Shown here in pieces: positions 44,729-54,295 of a stretch of 64,000 nt of DNA. Positions within the stretch are counted from its first letter, which is position 1. Each line of letters begins with the position of its first letter. The notes beneath the pieces were generated by a model that worked only from the letters and a program-made list of their open reading frames with translations, made no database searches and was not told the origin of the DNA. The translations under genes were made by a program, and so were the position numbers. Location: positions 1-64,000 of the forward strand of contig CBFIBS010000010.1 in NCBI GenBank assembly GCA_965660945.1. Direction: 5' to 3'. This DNA comes from UBA7985 sp002711265. Its GTDB lineage: Bacteria > Pseudomonadota > Alphaproteobacteria > UBA7985.

Positions 44729-45697
44729 ATGACCACCAGCGAGCTGCAGGCACCAGACACCACCGTCAACGTCCGGGAGGCGTTTGGCATCGACGTCGAT
44801 ATGGAAGCTCCGGCCTTCGCCGAGCCGAATGACTACGTGCCGCCGCACGACGACACCTATATTTTTGACCGCGATACCACGCTCGCCATCCTCATGGGCT
44901 TCAAGCACAACCGCCGGGTCATGGTGCAGGGCTATCATGGGACGGGGAAGTCGACCCACATCGAGCAGGTTGCCTCGCGCCTGAACTGGCCGCTGATCCG
45001 CGTCAACCTCGACAGCCACGTGTCTCGGATCGATCTGGTCGGCAAGGACGCGATCGTGCTCAAGGACGGCAAGCAGATCACGGAGTTCCGCGAAGGCCTG
45101 CTGCCGTGGTCGCTGCAGCGCCCTATGGCGCTGGTGTTCGACGAGTACGATGCTGGCCGGCCGGACGTGATGTTCGTGATCCAGCGCGTGCTTGAGGTCG
45201 ATGGCAAGCTGACCCTGCTCGACCAGAACAAGGTGATCCAGCCGAACCCGCACTTCCGCCTGTTCGCCACCGCAAACACCGTCGGTCTGGGCGATACCAC
45301 CGGCCTGTATCACGGCACGCAGCAGATCAACCAGGGCCAGATGGACCGCTGGTCCGTGGTCTGTACGCTCAACTATCTGCCCCGCGCGGTCGAGACCGAA
45401 ATCGTGCTCGCCAAGCTGCCGGCCTACCAGTCCGAGCAGGGCCGCAAGACGGTCGAATCCATGGTTGCACTCGCCGATCTGACCCGGAAGGGCTTCATGG
45501 CCGGTGACATCTCCACGGTCATGTCACCGCGGACGGTGCTGACCTGGGCGGAAAACGCCGGCTACCTTGGCGACAACATTGGTCTGGGCTTCCAGCTTTC
45601 GTTCCTGAACAAGTGTGACGAGCTGGAGCGGCCGGTTCTGGCCGAGTACTTCCAGCGCGCCTTCGGCGAAGACCTGGTCCTCGACAAGGCCGCCTGA
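44729..45697 (+). CDS. cobS: cobaltochelatase subunit CobS
   Basis: CobS is the AAA+ ATPase subunit of the aerobic CobNST complex that inserts cobalt into hydrogenobyrinate a,c-diamide. The 322-residue MoxR-type ATPase has Walker A GYHGTGKSTHIE, ALVFDEYDAGRPDV (Walker B) and LFATANTVGLGDTTGLYHG. It precedes cobT by two bases. cobN is not in the window. No cobalamin riboswitch is visible in the 89-base gap before it. Confidence 0.96.
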   Translation: MTTSELQAPDTTVNVREAFGIDVDMEAPAFAEPNDYVPPHDDTYIFDRDTTLAILMGFKHNRRVMVQGYHGTGKSTHIEQVASRLNWPLIRVNLDSHVSRIDLVGKDAIVLKDGKQITEFREGLLPWSLQRPMALVFDEYDAGRPDVMFVIQRVLEVDGKLTLLDQNKVIQPNPHFRLFATANTVGLGDTTGLYHGTQQINQGQMDRWSVVCTLNYLPRAVETEIVLAKLPAYQSEQGRKTVESMVALADLTRKGFMAGDISTVMSPRTVLTWAENAGYLGDNIGLGFQLSFLNKCDELERPVLAEYFQRAFGEDLVLDKAA

Positions 45698-45699
45698 CC

Positions 45700-47631
45700 T
45701 TGGCGCAGCCCGCATCCTTCAAGATCCCCCCGTCCAAGCGGCGGGCGAACCTGCAGGAAGACTTCCGGCAGGCAACGTCGGCGACGCTGCGGGCGCTGTC
45801 GGGGAACCGTGAGCTGGAGGCTGTCTTCGCCTCCAACGCCCGCGGCAAGATCGGCACGGATGTCTTCATTTCCTCGCCGTCGCGGGAAATGACCCCGGGG
45901 GAGCAGGCGCTGGTGCGGGGCGAATGTGACCAGAACGCCCTGCGCGAGGCCCACCACGACGAAGGCCTGCACCACCGCATGGCTCCGGTCGAGATGACCG
46001 CGCGGCAGGTGTTCGACGCCATGGAGCAAGTGCGCTACGAAGCGCTGGGCTCGCGTGAGATGGGCGGGGTTCGGCAGAACCTGCAGGCCGCTCACGAACA
46101 GCGGGTCTCTGACCTCAACCTGAAATTCGTCAACGCCAAGGAAGAAGCGCCGCTGGCCGAAGTCATGCGCTACCTCGCCCGCGAGCACATCAGCGGCGGC
46201 GAGTGGTCCGTTCCTGAAAACGCCCAGCAGGTCGTCGACCTGTGGAAGCCGCATCTGTCTGAAGACGTCTTTGAGCAGCTCGAACGGCTGCGCAACAGCC
46301 TCGATGATCAGCAGGCCTTCGCCGAGATCGCCGGCGACCTGCTGCGTGACCTCGACTTCGATGTCGACCAGAACCCCGACGACCAGCCCGATGACGAGCA
46401 GGAAGCGGGCGAGGACAACGACGTTGAAAACAGCGCCAATGACGCGCGCGGCGAGGACGACGGCGACGACGATCAGCAGCCGCAGGACTCCAACCCCGAC
46501 GACCAGCAGTCTGCCGACGAGCAGCAGATGGGCGATCAGGACGAAATCGACTCAGACGACAGCAGCCAGATGCAGGAGGGCGACGAAGCGCCTCTGCAGC
46601 CGGATATGACCCCGGAATACCGGCCGCCGACCAACGAAGCTCCGCCGCACGAATACCGAGCCTTCACCACCAAGCACGATGAAGTCGTCGAAGCGCCCGA
46701 CCTGTGCGACGGGGAGGAGCTGACCCGCCTGCGGCTGATGTTGGATCAGCAGCTGACCTCGATGCAGAGCGTGGTGGCCAAACTCGCCAACCGGCTGCAG
46801 CGCCGGCTGATGGCTAAGCAGACGCGGTCGTGGGAATTCAACCTCGAAGAGGGGCTGCTCGACACCGCCCGGCTGCCCCGGGTGATCATCGACCCGACCA
46901 ACCCGCTGTCGTTCAAGATGGAGACCGATACCGACTTCCGCGACACGGTGGTGACGCTGCTGATCGACAACTCCGGTTCCATGCGCGGGCGGCCGATTTC
47001 AACGGCGGCAATCTGTGCGGATATTCTGGCGCGGACGCTGGAGCGCTGCGGCGTGAAGGTCGAAATCCTTGGCTTCACCACCCGGCAATGGAAGGGCGGC
47101 AAGTCCAAGGAAGACTGGCTGGCCGCCGATCGGCCGACCAACCCCGGGCGGCTCAACGACCTGCGCCACATCATCTATAAATCTGCCGACGCCCCGTGGC
47201 GCCGCGCGCGAAAGAACCTCGGTCTGATGCTGCGCGAAGGCCTGCTCAAGGAGAACATCGACGGCGAGGCGCTGCAGTGGGCCATGAACCGCCTGTCTGT
47301 GCGGACGGAAAACCGCCGTATCCTGATGGTGATTTCCGACGGCGCGCCCGTGGATGACAGCACCCAGTCGGTGAACAGCGGCAACTACCTCGAAAAGCAC
47401 CTGCGCGATGTCATCGATAACATCGAGAACAAGTCGGATGTCGAGCTGGTCGCGATCGGCATCGGTCACGACGTGACCCGCTACTATCAGCGTGCAGTGA
47501 CCATCACTGACGCCGAGCAGCTCGGCGGGGCGATGATGGACCATCTGGTGTCCCTGTTCGATGAAGACTCCCTGCGGCGGATGGCGGCTGAAGCCATGGC
47601 AGCGGGTGTGATGACCGGACGCGCCGCGTAG
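45700..47631 (+). CDS. cobT: cobaltochelatase subunit CobT
   Basis: The 643-residue partner of CobS has an N-terminal CobT domain, a very acidic low-complexity stretch (about 225-310, Asp/Glu/Gln-rich), and a C-terminal von Willebrand A domain with a MIDAS motif (LLIDNSGSMRG). It forms the hexameric CobST cap that docks on CobN. Start is TTG at 45700, two bases after cobS, so translational coupling is likely. Convergent with the MFS gene. Confidence 0.96.
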   Translation: MAQPASFKIPPSKRRANLQEDFRQATSATLRALSGNRELEAVFASNARGKIGTDVFISSPSREMTPGEQALVRGECDQNALREAHHDEGLHHRMAPVEMTARQVFDAMEQVRYEALGSREMGGVRQNLQAAHEQRVSDLNLKFVNAKEEAPLAEVMRYLAREHISGGEWSVPENAQQVVDLWKPHLSEDVFEQLERLRNSLDDQQAFAEIAGDLLRDLDFDVDQNPDDQPDDEQEAGEDNDVENSANDARGEDDGDDDQQPQDSNPDDQQSADEQQMGDQDEIDSDDSSQMQEGDEAPLQPDMTPEYRPPTNEAPPHEYRAFTTKHDEVVEAPDLCDGEELTRLRLMLDQQLTSMQSVVAKLANRLQRRLMAKQTRSWEFNLEEGLLDTARLPRVIIDPTNPLSFKMETDTDFRDTVVTLLIDNSGSMRGRPISTAAICADILARTLERCGVKVEILGFTTRQWKGGKSKEDWLAADRPTNPGRLNDLRHIIYKSADAPWRRARKNLGLMLREGLLKENIDGEALQWAMNRLSVRTENRRILMVISDGAPVDDSTQSVNSGNYLEKHLRDVIDNIENKSDVELVAIGIGHDVTRYYQRAVTITDAEQLGGAMMDHLVSLFDEDSLRRMAAEAMAAGVMTGRAA

Positions 47632-47654
47632 GTCAGCCTCGACCGTCGTCGCAG

Positions 47655-48917
47655 TCAGGACCCGCTTTTTTCTGCTGACTGCCCCTGACGGAACCAGCCC
47701 AGCACGGGCGCTGCAGCCACCAGAATGAACACCGGGAGAATACCCAGCGCCATGAACGTGGTGCGGAATGTGTAGGTCTCACCGGCGAACCCCAGCGCGA
47801 CCGGCCCGCCGAGGAAGGCGACGAAGCCCATGGCCGTTATGGCTGAGATCGCCACCCCCGGGGGCAGGCCCGGGGTGGCGTCAGCGGTTTTTATCACCTG
47901 TGGGATCACGTTGGCGGTTCCCAGCCCCACCAGCGCGAAGCCGACGAAGGTGTTCCACCCCAGTCCGCCCATGGTGGTCAGCGCGATACCGATGACGCCG
48001 AGTGCGCCGCCGATCTGCAGCGTGCCCACGCGGCCAAAGCGCTCCACAAACGGATCCCCCAGCAGGCGACCGAGGGTCATGGTCCCCGTGAAGCTGGCCA
48101 GAACCAGCGCCCCGGCGACGGCAGCGCGGCGGCGTGCTTCGGCCTCGTCGGCGGGCAGCTCCGCCCACAGCCGCTCGGGTATGATTTCGGCGCCGTGGCC
48201 CAGAACCAGTTCGCGGATGAGGAAAGCACCCCAGTCCTGAAAACTGCCCTCCAGCATGAACCCGGCGATCTGAAACAGGGCAATCACCAGCAACGGCGGA
48301 TACAATAGATAGCGCAAGCGGAGCGGCGTGTTTTCGCCGCCGCTCTCTGCCTTGATCTGGTTGCGACGGAGCAGCCCCTGGTAGACGTAGATCAACCCGA
48401 TCAGGCCCAGTGCAACAAACAGCCAGACCAGCCAGCGCCCGTCGATTTCCAACAGCAGCCAGCCGCCCATGCTGGCCGAGCCAATGAAGGTACCCAGCGA
48501 CCAGAAACCGTGGATCGAGGACATGACCGGCTTGCCCAACTGGTCTTCGATCACCGATGCCTGCGAGTTCGCCGAAACCTCCCATGAGCTGATCGACAGA
48601 CCGAGCATGAAGAACAGCATGAAGAAAATCCGGATATCGGGCGCAGCGATGAGCAAGCTCACGATCAGCAGGAAGGCGGTCGAGCTATAGAGGACGGCCT
48701 TGCGTGACCCGATCATCTTCAGAATCCACGGCGCCAATGGCAGCGACAGCAGCGCGCCAAGGGCCGCGAAGAAAAGGCCGAAGCTGAACAGGCCTTCACC
48801 AACGCCGAAGCGGTCCTTGATGAACGGTAGGTAGGGGAGGTAGGTCCCAATCAGCAAGCCGTAGGTGAAAAAAACGAGGTTGGCGGAAAGCCGGGCTCGC
48901 TGTGGCGTGGGATTCAT
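47655..48917 (-). CDS. MFS transporter
   Basis: A 420-residue membrane protein with twelve predicted helices and the central cytoplasmic loop of the major facilitator superfamily. SRKAVLYSSTAFLLI matches the loop 2-3 region. Substrate is unknown; nothing in the neighbours fixes it. Position beside cobT is convergent, so shared regulation is unlikely. Confidence 0.88.
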   Translation of the reverse strand: MNPTPQRARLSANLVFFTYGLLIGTYLPYLPFIKDRFGVGEGLFSFGLFFAALGALLSLPLAPWILKMIGSRKAVLYSSTAFLLIVSLLIAAPDIRIFFMLFFMLGLSISSWEVSANSQASVIEDQLGKPVMSSIHGFWSLGTFIGSASMGGWLLLEIDGRWLVWLFVALGLIGLIYVYQGLLRRNQIKAESGGENTPLRLRYLLYPPLLVIALFQIAGFMLEGSFQDWGAFLIRELVLGHGAEIIPERLWAELPADEAEARRRAAVAGALVLASFTGTMTLGRLLGDPFVERFGRVGTLQIGGALGVIGIALTTMGGLGWNTFVGFALVGLGTANVIPQVIKTADATPGLPPGVAISAITAMGFVAFLGGPVALGFAGETYTFRTTFMALGILPVFILVAAAPVLGWFRQGQSAEKSGS

Positions 48918-48998
48918 AGGCGCCAGTCTTAGTTTGTGGGTGATTCGAACGGCACTTCACTGCATACTACCGGCAGACACGAGAAGACAGGAGGCCCC

Positions 48999-49364
48999 AT
49001 GGCTGAATCTCATCGTCAACAACGTGTAGCGGAACGTATCCGCAAAATCCTGTCTGGTGAGCTTTCCAAGCGCAACTTCTCTGATGCCGTGCTGGATCGG
49101 CAACCGATCACACTGACCCACGTCGACCCGTCGCCGGATCTGCGGCACGCCAAGGTCTACTTCACCGCGCTTGGCGGGGTGGCGCTGGTTTCGGAAGCAG
49201 AGATCAAAGACGCGCTGTCGCGTCATAAGACCCGGTTGCAGGCCGCGCTGGGGCGCCAGCTGACCATGAAGTTCACGCCGAAACTGACCTTTATCGCCGA
49301 CGATGCCTTCGACAAGGCCGACCATATGAATCGTCTGATCCAGGGCTTGCCGCAGGCGTCCTGA
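48999..49364 (+). CDS. rbfA: 30S ribosome-binding factor RbfA
   Basis: RbfA is a cold-shock factor for 16S rRNA maturation. The 121-residue product shows QQRVAERIRKILSGELSKRN, LTHVDPSPDLRHAKVYFTAL and LTFIADDAFDKADHMNRLI. A strong AGGAGG lies before the ATG at 48999. In most alphaproteobacteria rbfA follows infB; here it stands alone, convergent with the sigma-54 activator. A small stem CCCG-TTCG-CGGG lies just after its stop. Confidence 0.96.
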   Translation: MAESHRQQRVAERIRKILSGELSKRNFSDAVLDRQPITLTHVDPSPDLRHAKVYFTALGGVALVSEAEIKDALSRHKTRLQAALGRQLTMKFTPKLTFIADDAFDKADHMNRLIQGLPQAS

Positions 49365-49385
49365 TCCCGTTCGCGGGTCAGGTCT

Positions 49386-51005
<1,620 letters not shown>

Positions 51006-51314
51006 AATAATCAAATCCCATGCCAAGGCTCAGGCGTAAAAATATGTGGCGGTCACAATATGCGACTGTGAAAATCTTGCTCTAAGTACTCCGTGAAAGG
51101 CACTGAAATCAAGAAGATTTTTCTGATTCGACATAAGCTGGTTTTTTCGATGCAATCTGCATCAACCCAAACGAGATTTTTCCACAAAGATTCGCCTTAT
51201 GCACATTTACCCTGAAAGTCAGGGCTTTATCCACAACAAACGGAAATTTGAGACAAAAAAATTGGGCGCCGGAATCCAGCGCCCAAAATCGGATCGAACC
51301 GATGAAACCTATTA
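51006..51314. other. AT-rich intergenic region with DnaA-box cluster
   Basis: Three exact matches to the consensus TTWTNCACA lie in the same direction: TTTTCCACA (51178-51186), TTATGCACA (51197-51205) and TTATCCACA (51227-51235). A reverse near-match, TGTGAAAAT, lies at 51067-51075. The region is visibly AT-rich with several T-runs. It could be DnaA-regulated or a replication-related site. No gene is supported inside it. Confidence 0.5.
51255..51286 (-). terminator. intrinsic terminator of the Bax-inhibitor gene
   Basis: TTGGGCGC and GCGCCCAA form an eight-base stem with a nine-base loop, followed on the reverse strand by seven T residues. It lies 29 bases after the stop at 51315. Confidence 0.85.
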
Positions 51315-52127
51315 TCAGTTGCGTGCGGAGAAAATCCGCAGCAGCGCCAGAAACAGGTTGATGAAGTTGATGTACAGGCTCAGCGCCCCGCCGATGGCGT
51401 AGGACTGCGCCAGATCATCATCACCCGACTGGCGGGCGTGGTAGTACAGGCCCTTCAGGTTCTGGGTGGTAAAGGCGATCAGGCCCAGCGATGCAGCGAT
51501 GATCACCAGCGAAATGATGATGTCGAAAGCACCGCCCTGGAAGAAGCCGATGTTGAACACCGCGCCCAGCACCATCTGCGTCAGGCTGGCGATGATCGCA
51601 GCGATCAGGCCGGCGAAGGCAATCGCGCCGATGCCGCTCAGGTCACGCTTGGTGGTGTAGCCCATGATCGACAGCACGCCGAAGCCCAGAGCGGCCGAGA
51701 GGAAGGCCTTGAGCACGGTCGGGCCGGTGTAGCCGGTGGCGTTCACCAACTGCTGCGCGCCAACACTGCTCACGGCGAAGGCCATGATGTAGGACAGGGA
51801 AACCCCCATCAGCGTGGCAAAGGCCCAGAATACCATCTGCGCCGAGGCCGGCCGCATCGTGTAAATCCGTCCGCCAAAGATCAGCGCGACACCCAGAGGC
51901 GCCAGCATCACCACCCAGCGGAAGGGCGAACCGAAGAGCAGCGCGCCCAGAGCCGAGCCGTCCTGGAACGCGAAGTACGCCACGCCGTAACCGACGATAC
52001 CGGTCAGCGCGAGGCCCGCGATCATGTAGTTGTAAACGGACCGGAAGAAGGTCCGCAAACCAGCATCGACCGCGACATCACCGGCGCGGCGATAACTGAT
52101 TGGATCATTGTCGAAATTGTTCGACAT
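51315..52127 (-). CDS. Bax inhibitor-1/YccA family membrane protein
   Basis: The 270-residue product has seven membrane helices and the BI-1 features FFRSVYNYMIAGLALTGIVG, GVSLSYI and a Asp/Glu-poor C-terminus ending in LFLALLRIFSARN. Family members are pH-sensitive calcium-leak channels or FtsH-linked proteins. The ATG at 52127 follows GGAGGAAACC; the frame continues to 52307 in Pro/Arg/Cys-rich non-homologous sequence. Confidence 0.93.
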   Translation of the reverse strand: MSNNFDNDPISYRRAGDVAVDAGLRTFFRSVYNYMIAGLALTGIVGYGVAYFAFQDGSALGALLFGSPFRWVVMLAPLGVALIFGGRIYTMRPASAQMVFWAFATLMGVSLSYIMAFAVSSVGAQQLVNATGYTGPTVLKAFLSAALGFGVLSIMGYTTKRDLSGIGAIAFAGLIAAIIASLTQMVLGAVFNIGFFQGGAFDIIISLVIIAASLGLIAFTTQNLKGLYYHARQSGDDDLAQSYAIGGALSLYINFINLFLALLRIFSARN

Positions 52128-52237
52128 GGTTTCCTCCAAAGAAAGAGTGGGGAACGGGCAAGCCCGTCGTCCGGCGCATCCTGCCCCACACGGGCATAAA
52201 ACGCCAGACATGCGCCTTATATAGGCGCTGCCGGGGC

Positions 52238-53527
52238 CTAGCGGAAGAAGCGTGCGACCAATTCGACGTGACCGGTGAACAGGAACTGGTCCAGCGGCGC
52301 GACCCATTCGAGGCCGTAGCCGCCGTCACGCAGGATCCGGGCGTCGCGGGCGAAGGTCGAGGGGTTACAGCTGACGGCGACAACGGTGCCGGGTCCGTCC
52401 TGCGCCAGCGCCTCGCACTGAGCCTTGGCCCCTGGGCGGGGTGGGTCGATGACCACGGCACCGGCTTCCCGCAGGGACGGACCTGAAACCGGCCAGGCAT
52501 TGAGGTCGCGGGTAGTGGCAGTCAGGCCGCTGAACCCGGCGTCACGGGCGGCGGCTTCCAGCGCGGCGATGGCCGGAGCGGCACCCTCGTAGGCGCCGAC
52601 CCGATGCCCGCGCTCAGCCAGAGGCAGCGCGAAGGTACCGTGACCACTGAAAAGGTCGAGCACCAGCCCCACTTCGTCAGGAATGGCAGCAAGTACAAGG
52701 CTCTGCAGGATCGTCTGCCCGTCTTCGGAGGGCTGGAGGAAGGCACGCTGGGGCAGGGGGACGCTGGCCTTACCCAGACCGAGCCGGGGCTGCTCCCGCA
52801 CTGCAACAGGAAGCTCATCATGGGTGAGCCGTGCCCACCCGGCGGTTTCAGCCGTTCGCGCCAGTCGGTCCTGCGTCTCGAAGCCCGGTTTCAGCCCACC
52901 GCTCAGGGCGATGTCGAGGCCGTTGTCGGCCTCGGTGATGTGCAGGCGCAGGCCGTCGCGGTCCTCGATCAGACCGTCCAGCGCCTCGCGTAGCAGGGGC
53001 AGGGCCTCGACCAGCGTCGGGCGGAGCACCATGCAGGTCTCGATCACCTCCACCCAGTGCGAGGACCGTCGCCGAAAGCCGATCTGCACCGGCTTGCCCG
53101 CAGGCTGGACGGCCACGAACTCCGCCCGCCGCCGGGTTGCCGGACCGACGCTTTCCAGCGGCAGCACCAGCGCCGGGTCAAAGCCGGCACGCGAGACGGC
53201 TTCTTCGACGCGGGCGAGCTTCCAGTCCTGCTGGGCTTTGGGCTTCCAGTGCTGCAGCTGGCAACCACCGCAGGCCCCGAAGTGCGGGCAGGGTGGCTCG
53301 ACCCGATCGGGGCCTTCGCGCAGCAGTTCAAGAATTTCGGACTGGGTGCCGGAGGCGCTGCGGGAGGTGGTCTGCACCCGCACTTCATCGCCGGGCACCG
53401 TCAGCGGCACAAAGACCGGGCCGTCCATGCCCGGTTGCGGGGCGAGCAGGCCGTCGCCACGCCCGCCGATGCCGGAGATTTCGCCCTGAAGCTGCTTGCC
53501 GCCACCGCGGCGTTGCCGTCGTCTCAT
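52238..53527 (-). CDS. TrmA/RlmD-family RNA (uracil-5-)methyltransferase
   Basis: A 429-residue SAM-dependent methyltransferase. It has an N-terminal TRAM-like region, a 4Fe-4S motif CPHFGACGGCQLQHW, FLQPSEDG, VLDLFSGHGTFALPLAE (SAM site), VVIDPPRPG and the catalytic SCNPSTFARD. The target (23S rRNA or tRNA uracil) cannot be fixed from sequence alone. It overlaps tlyA by four bases. Confidence 0.93.
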   Translation of the reverse strand: MRRRQRRGGGKQLQGEISGIGGRGDGLLAPQPGMDGPVFVPLTVPGDEVRVQTTSRSASGTQSEILELLREGPDRVEPPCPHFGACGGCQLQHWKPKAQQDWKLARVEEAVSRAGFDPALVLPLESVGPATRRRAEFVAVQPAGKPVQIGFRRRSSHWVEVIETCMVLRPTLVEALPLLREALDGLIEDRDGLRLHITEADNGLDIALSGGLKPGFETQDRLARTAETAGWARLTHDELPVAVREQPRLGLGKASVPLPQRAFLQPSEDGQTILQSLVLAAIPDEVGLVLDLFSGHGTFALPLAERGHRVGAYEGAAPAIAALEAAARDAGFSGLTATTRDLNAWPVSGPSLREAGAVVIDPPRPGAKAQCEALAQDGPGTVVAVSCNPSTFARDARILRDGGYGLEWVAPLDQFLFTGHVELVARFFR

Positions 53528-54294
53528 GTCCGCTCCAGATGCATCAGGAATTCACGGTTGCCGTCGCCGCCTACGATGGGACTGTCCCCGGTCCAGAGGA
53601 TGCGCCAGTCCGCGTGCTGATCCTGCAGCCATGCGGTGACAAGGTTCAGCGCTGCCGCGGGGTCACGGGCAATGCCGTCTTTTTGCAGGCCGTCGCGACC
53701 CACTTCGAACTGCGGCTTGATCAGGATCAGGGCCTGCGCCTTGGCTGGTAGTGCGCGCAAGGCTGGGTCGAGCGCCTTGGTCACCGAAATGAAGGAAACG
53801 TCGGAGACCAGCCGGGTCACCCCTTCGCGCGCCAGCAGCGTGGGGTCGAGGTCGCGGGCATTGAGCCCTTCCAGATTGAGCACCCGCCGGTCGCCACTCA
53901 GCCGCGGATGCAATTGCCCGTGGCCGACGTCGAGCGCAATCACCCGCCGCGCGCCTGCGTCGAGCAGCACCTGCGAGAAGCCACCCGTCGAGGCGCCGAC
54001 GTCGAGGCAGACCTGATCCGGCACGGAGAAGCCGGGGCACTGGCGCAGGCCTTCCACCAGCTTCAGCGCGGCGCGGGACACCCAGGGGTGATCGTCGATG
54101 ACGAGGCGGGGGAAATCGCGGCTGTCGATGCGGTCGCTGGCCTTGAGCTGACGGCCATCCAGCGTCACCAGACCGCGCTTGATCAGATCAGCGGCGCGCG
54201 AGCGGCTGGCGACCCGACCGGCGGCAACCAGCTGCGCGTCGAGCCGCTGCTTGCCGGCGCGTGGTCGATCCGGGGGTGGACCGCCAGCGGTCAT
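53524..54294 (-). CDS. tlyA: TlyA-family rRNA methyltransferase
   Basis: The 256-residue product has an N-terminal S4 domain (RLDAQLVAAGRVASRSRAAD) and an FtsJ-like methyltransferase domain (CLDVGASTGGFSQVLLDAGA, VSDVSFISVTKALDP, LIKPQFEVG). TlyA proteins 2'-O-methylate 16S/23S rRNA; the hemolysin label is historical. One base separates it from dxs. Confidence 0.95.
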   Translation of the reverse strand: MTAGGPPPDRPRAGKQRLDAQLVAAGRVASRSRAADLIKRGLVTLDGRQLKASDRIDSRDFPRLVIDDHPWVSRAALKLVEGLRQCPGFSVPDQVCLDVGASTGGFSQVLLDAGARRVIALDVGHGQLHPRLSGDRRVLNLEGLNARDLDPTLLAREGVTRLVSDVSFISVTKALDPALRALPAKAQALILIKPQFEVGRDGLQKDGIARDPAAALNLVTAWLQDQHADWRILWTGDSPIVGGDGNREFLMHLERT

Positions 54295-54295
54295 A

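Noticed and set aside
51006..51314. Firm call of chromosomal oriC
   Set aside because: DnaA boxes are present, but gene orientation and neighbours do not support it, and GC skew of the whole genome cannot be seen from here.
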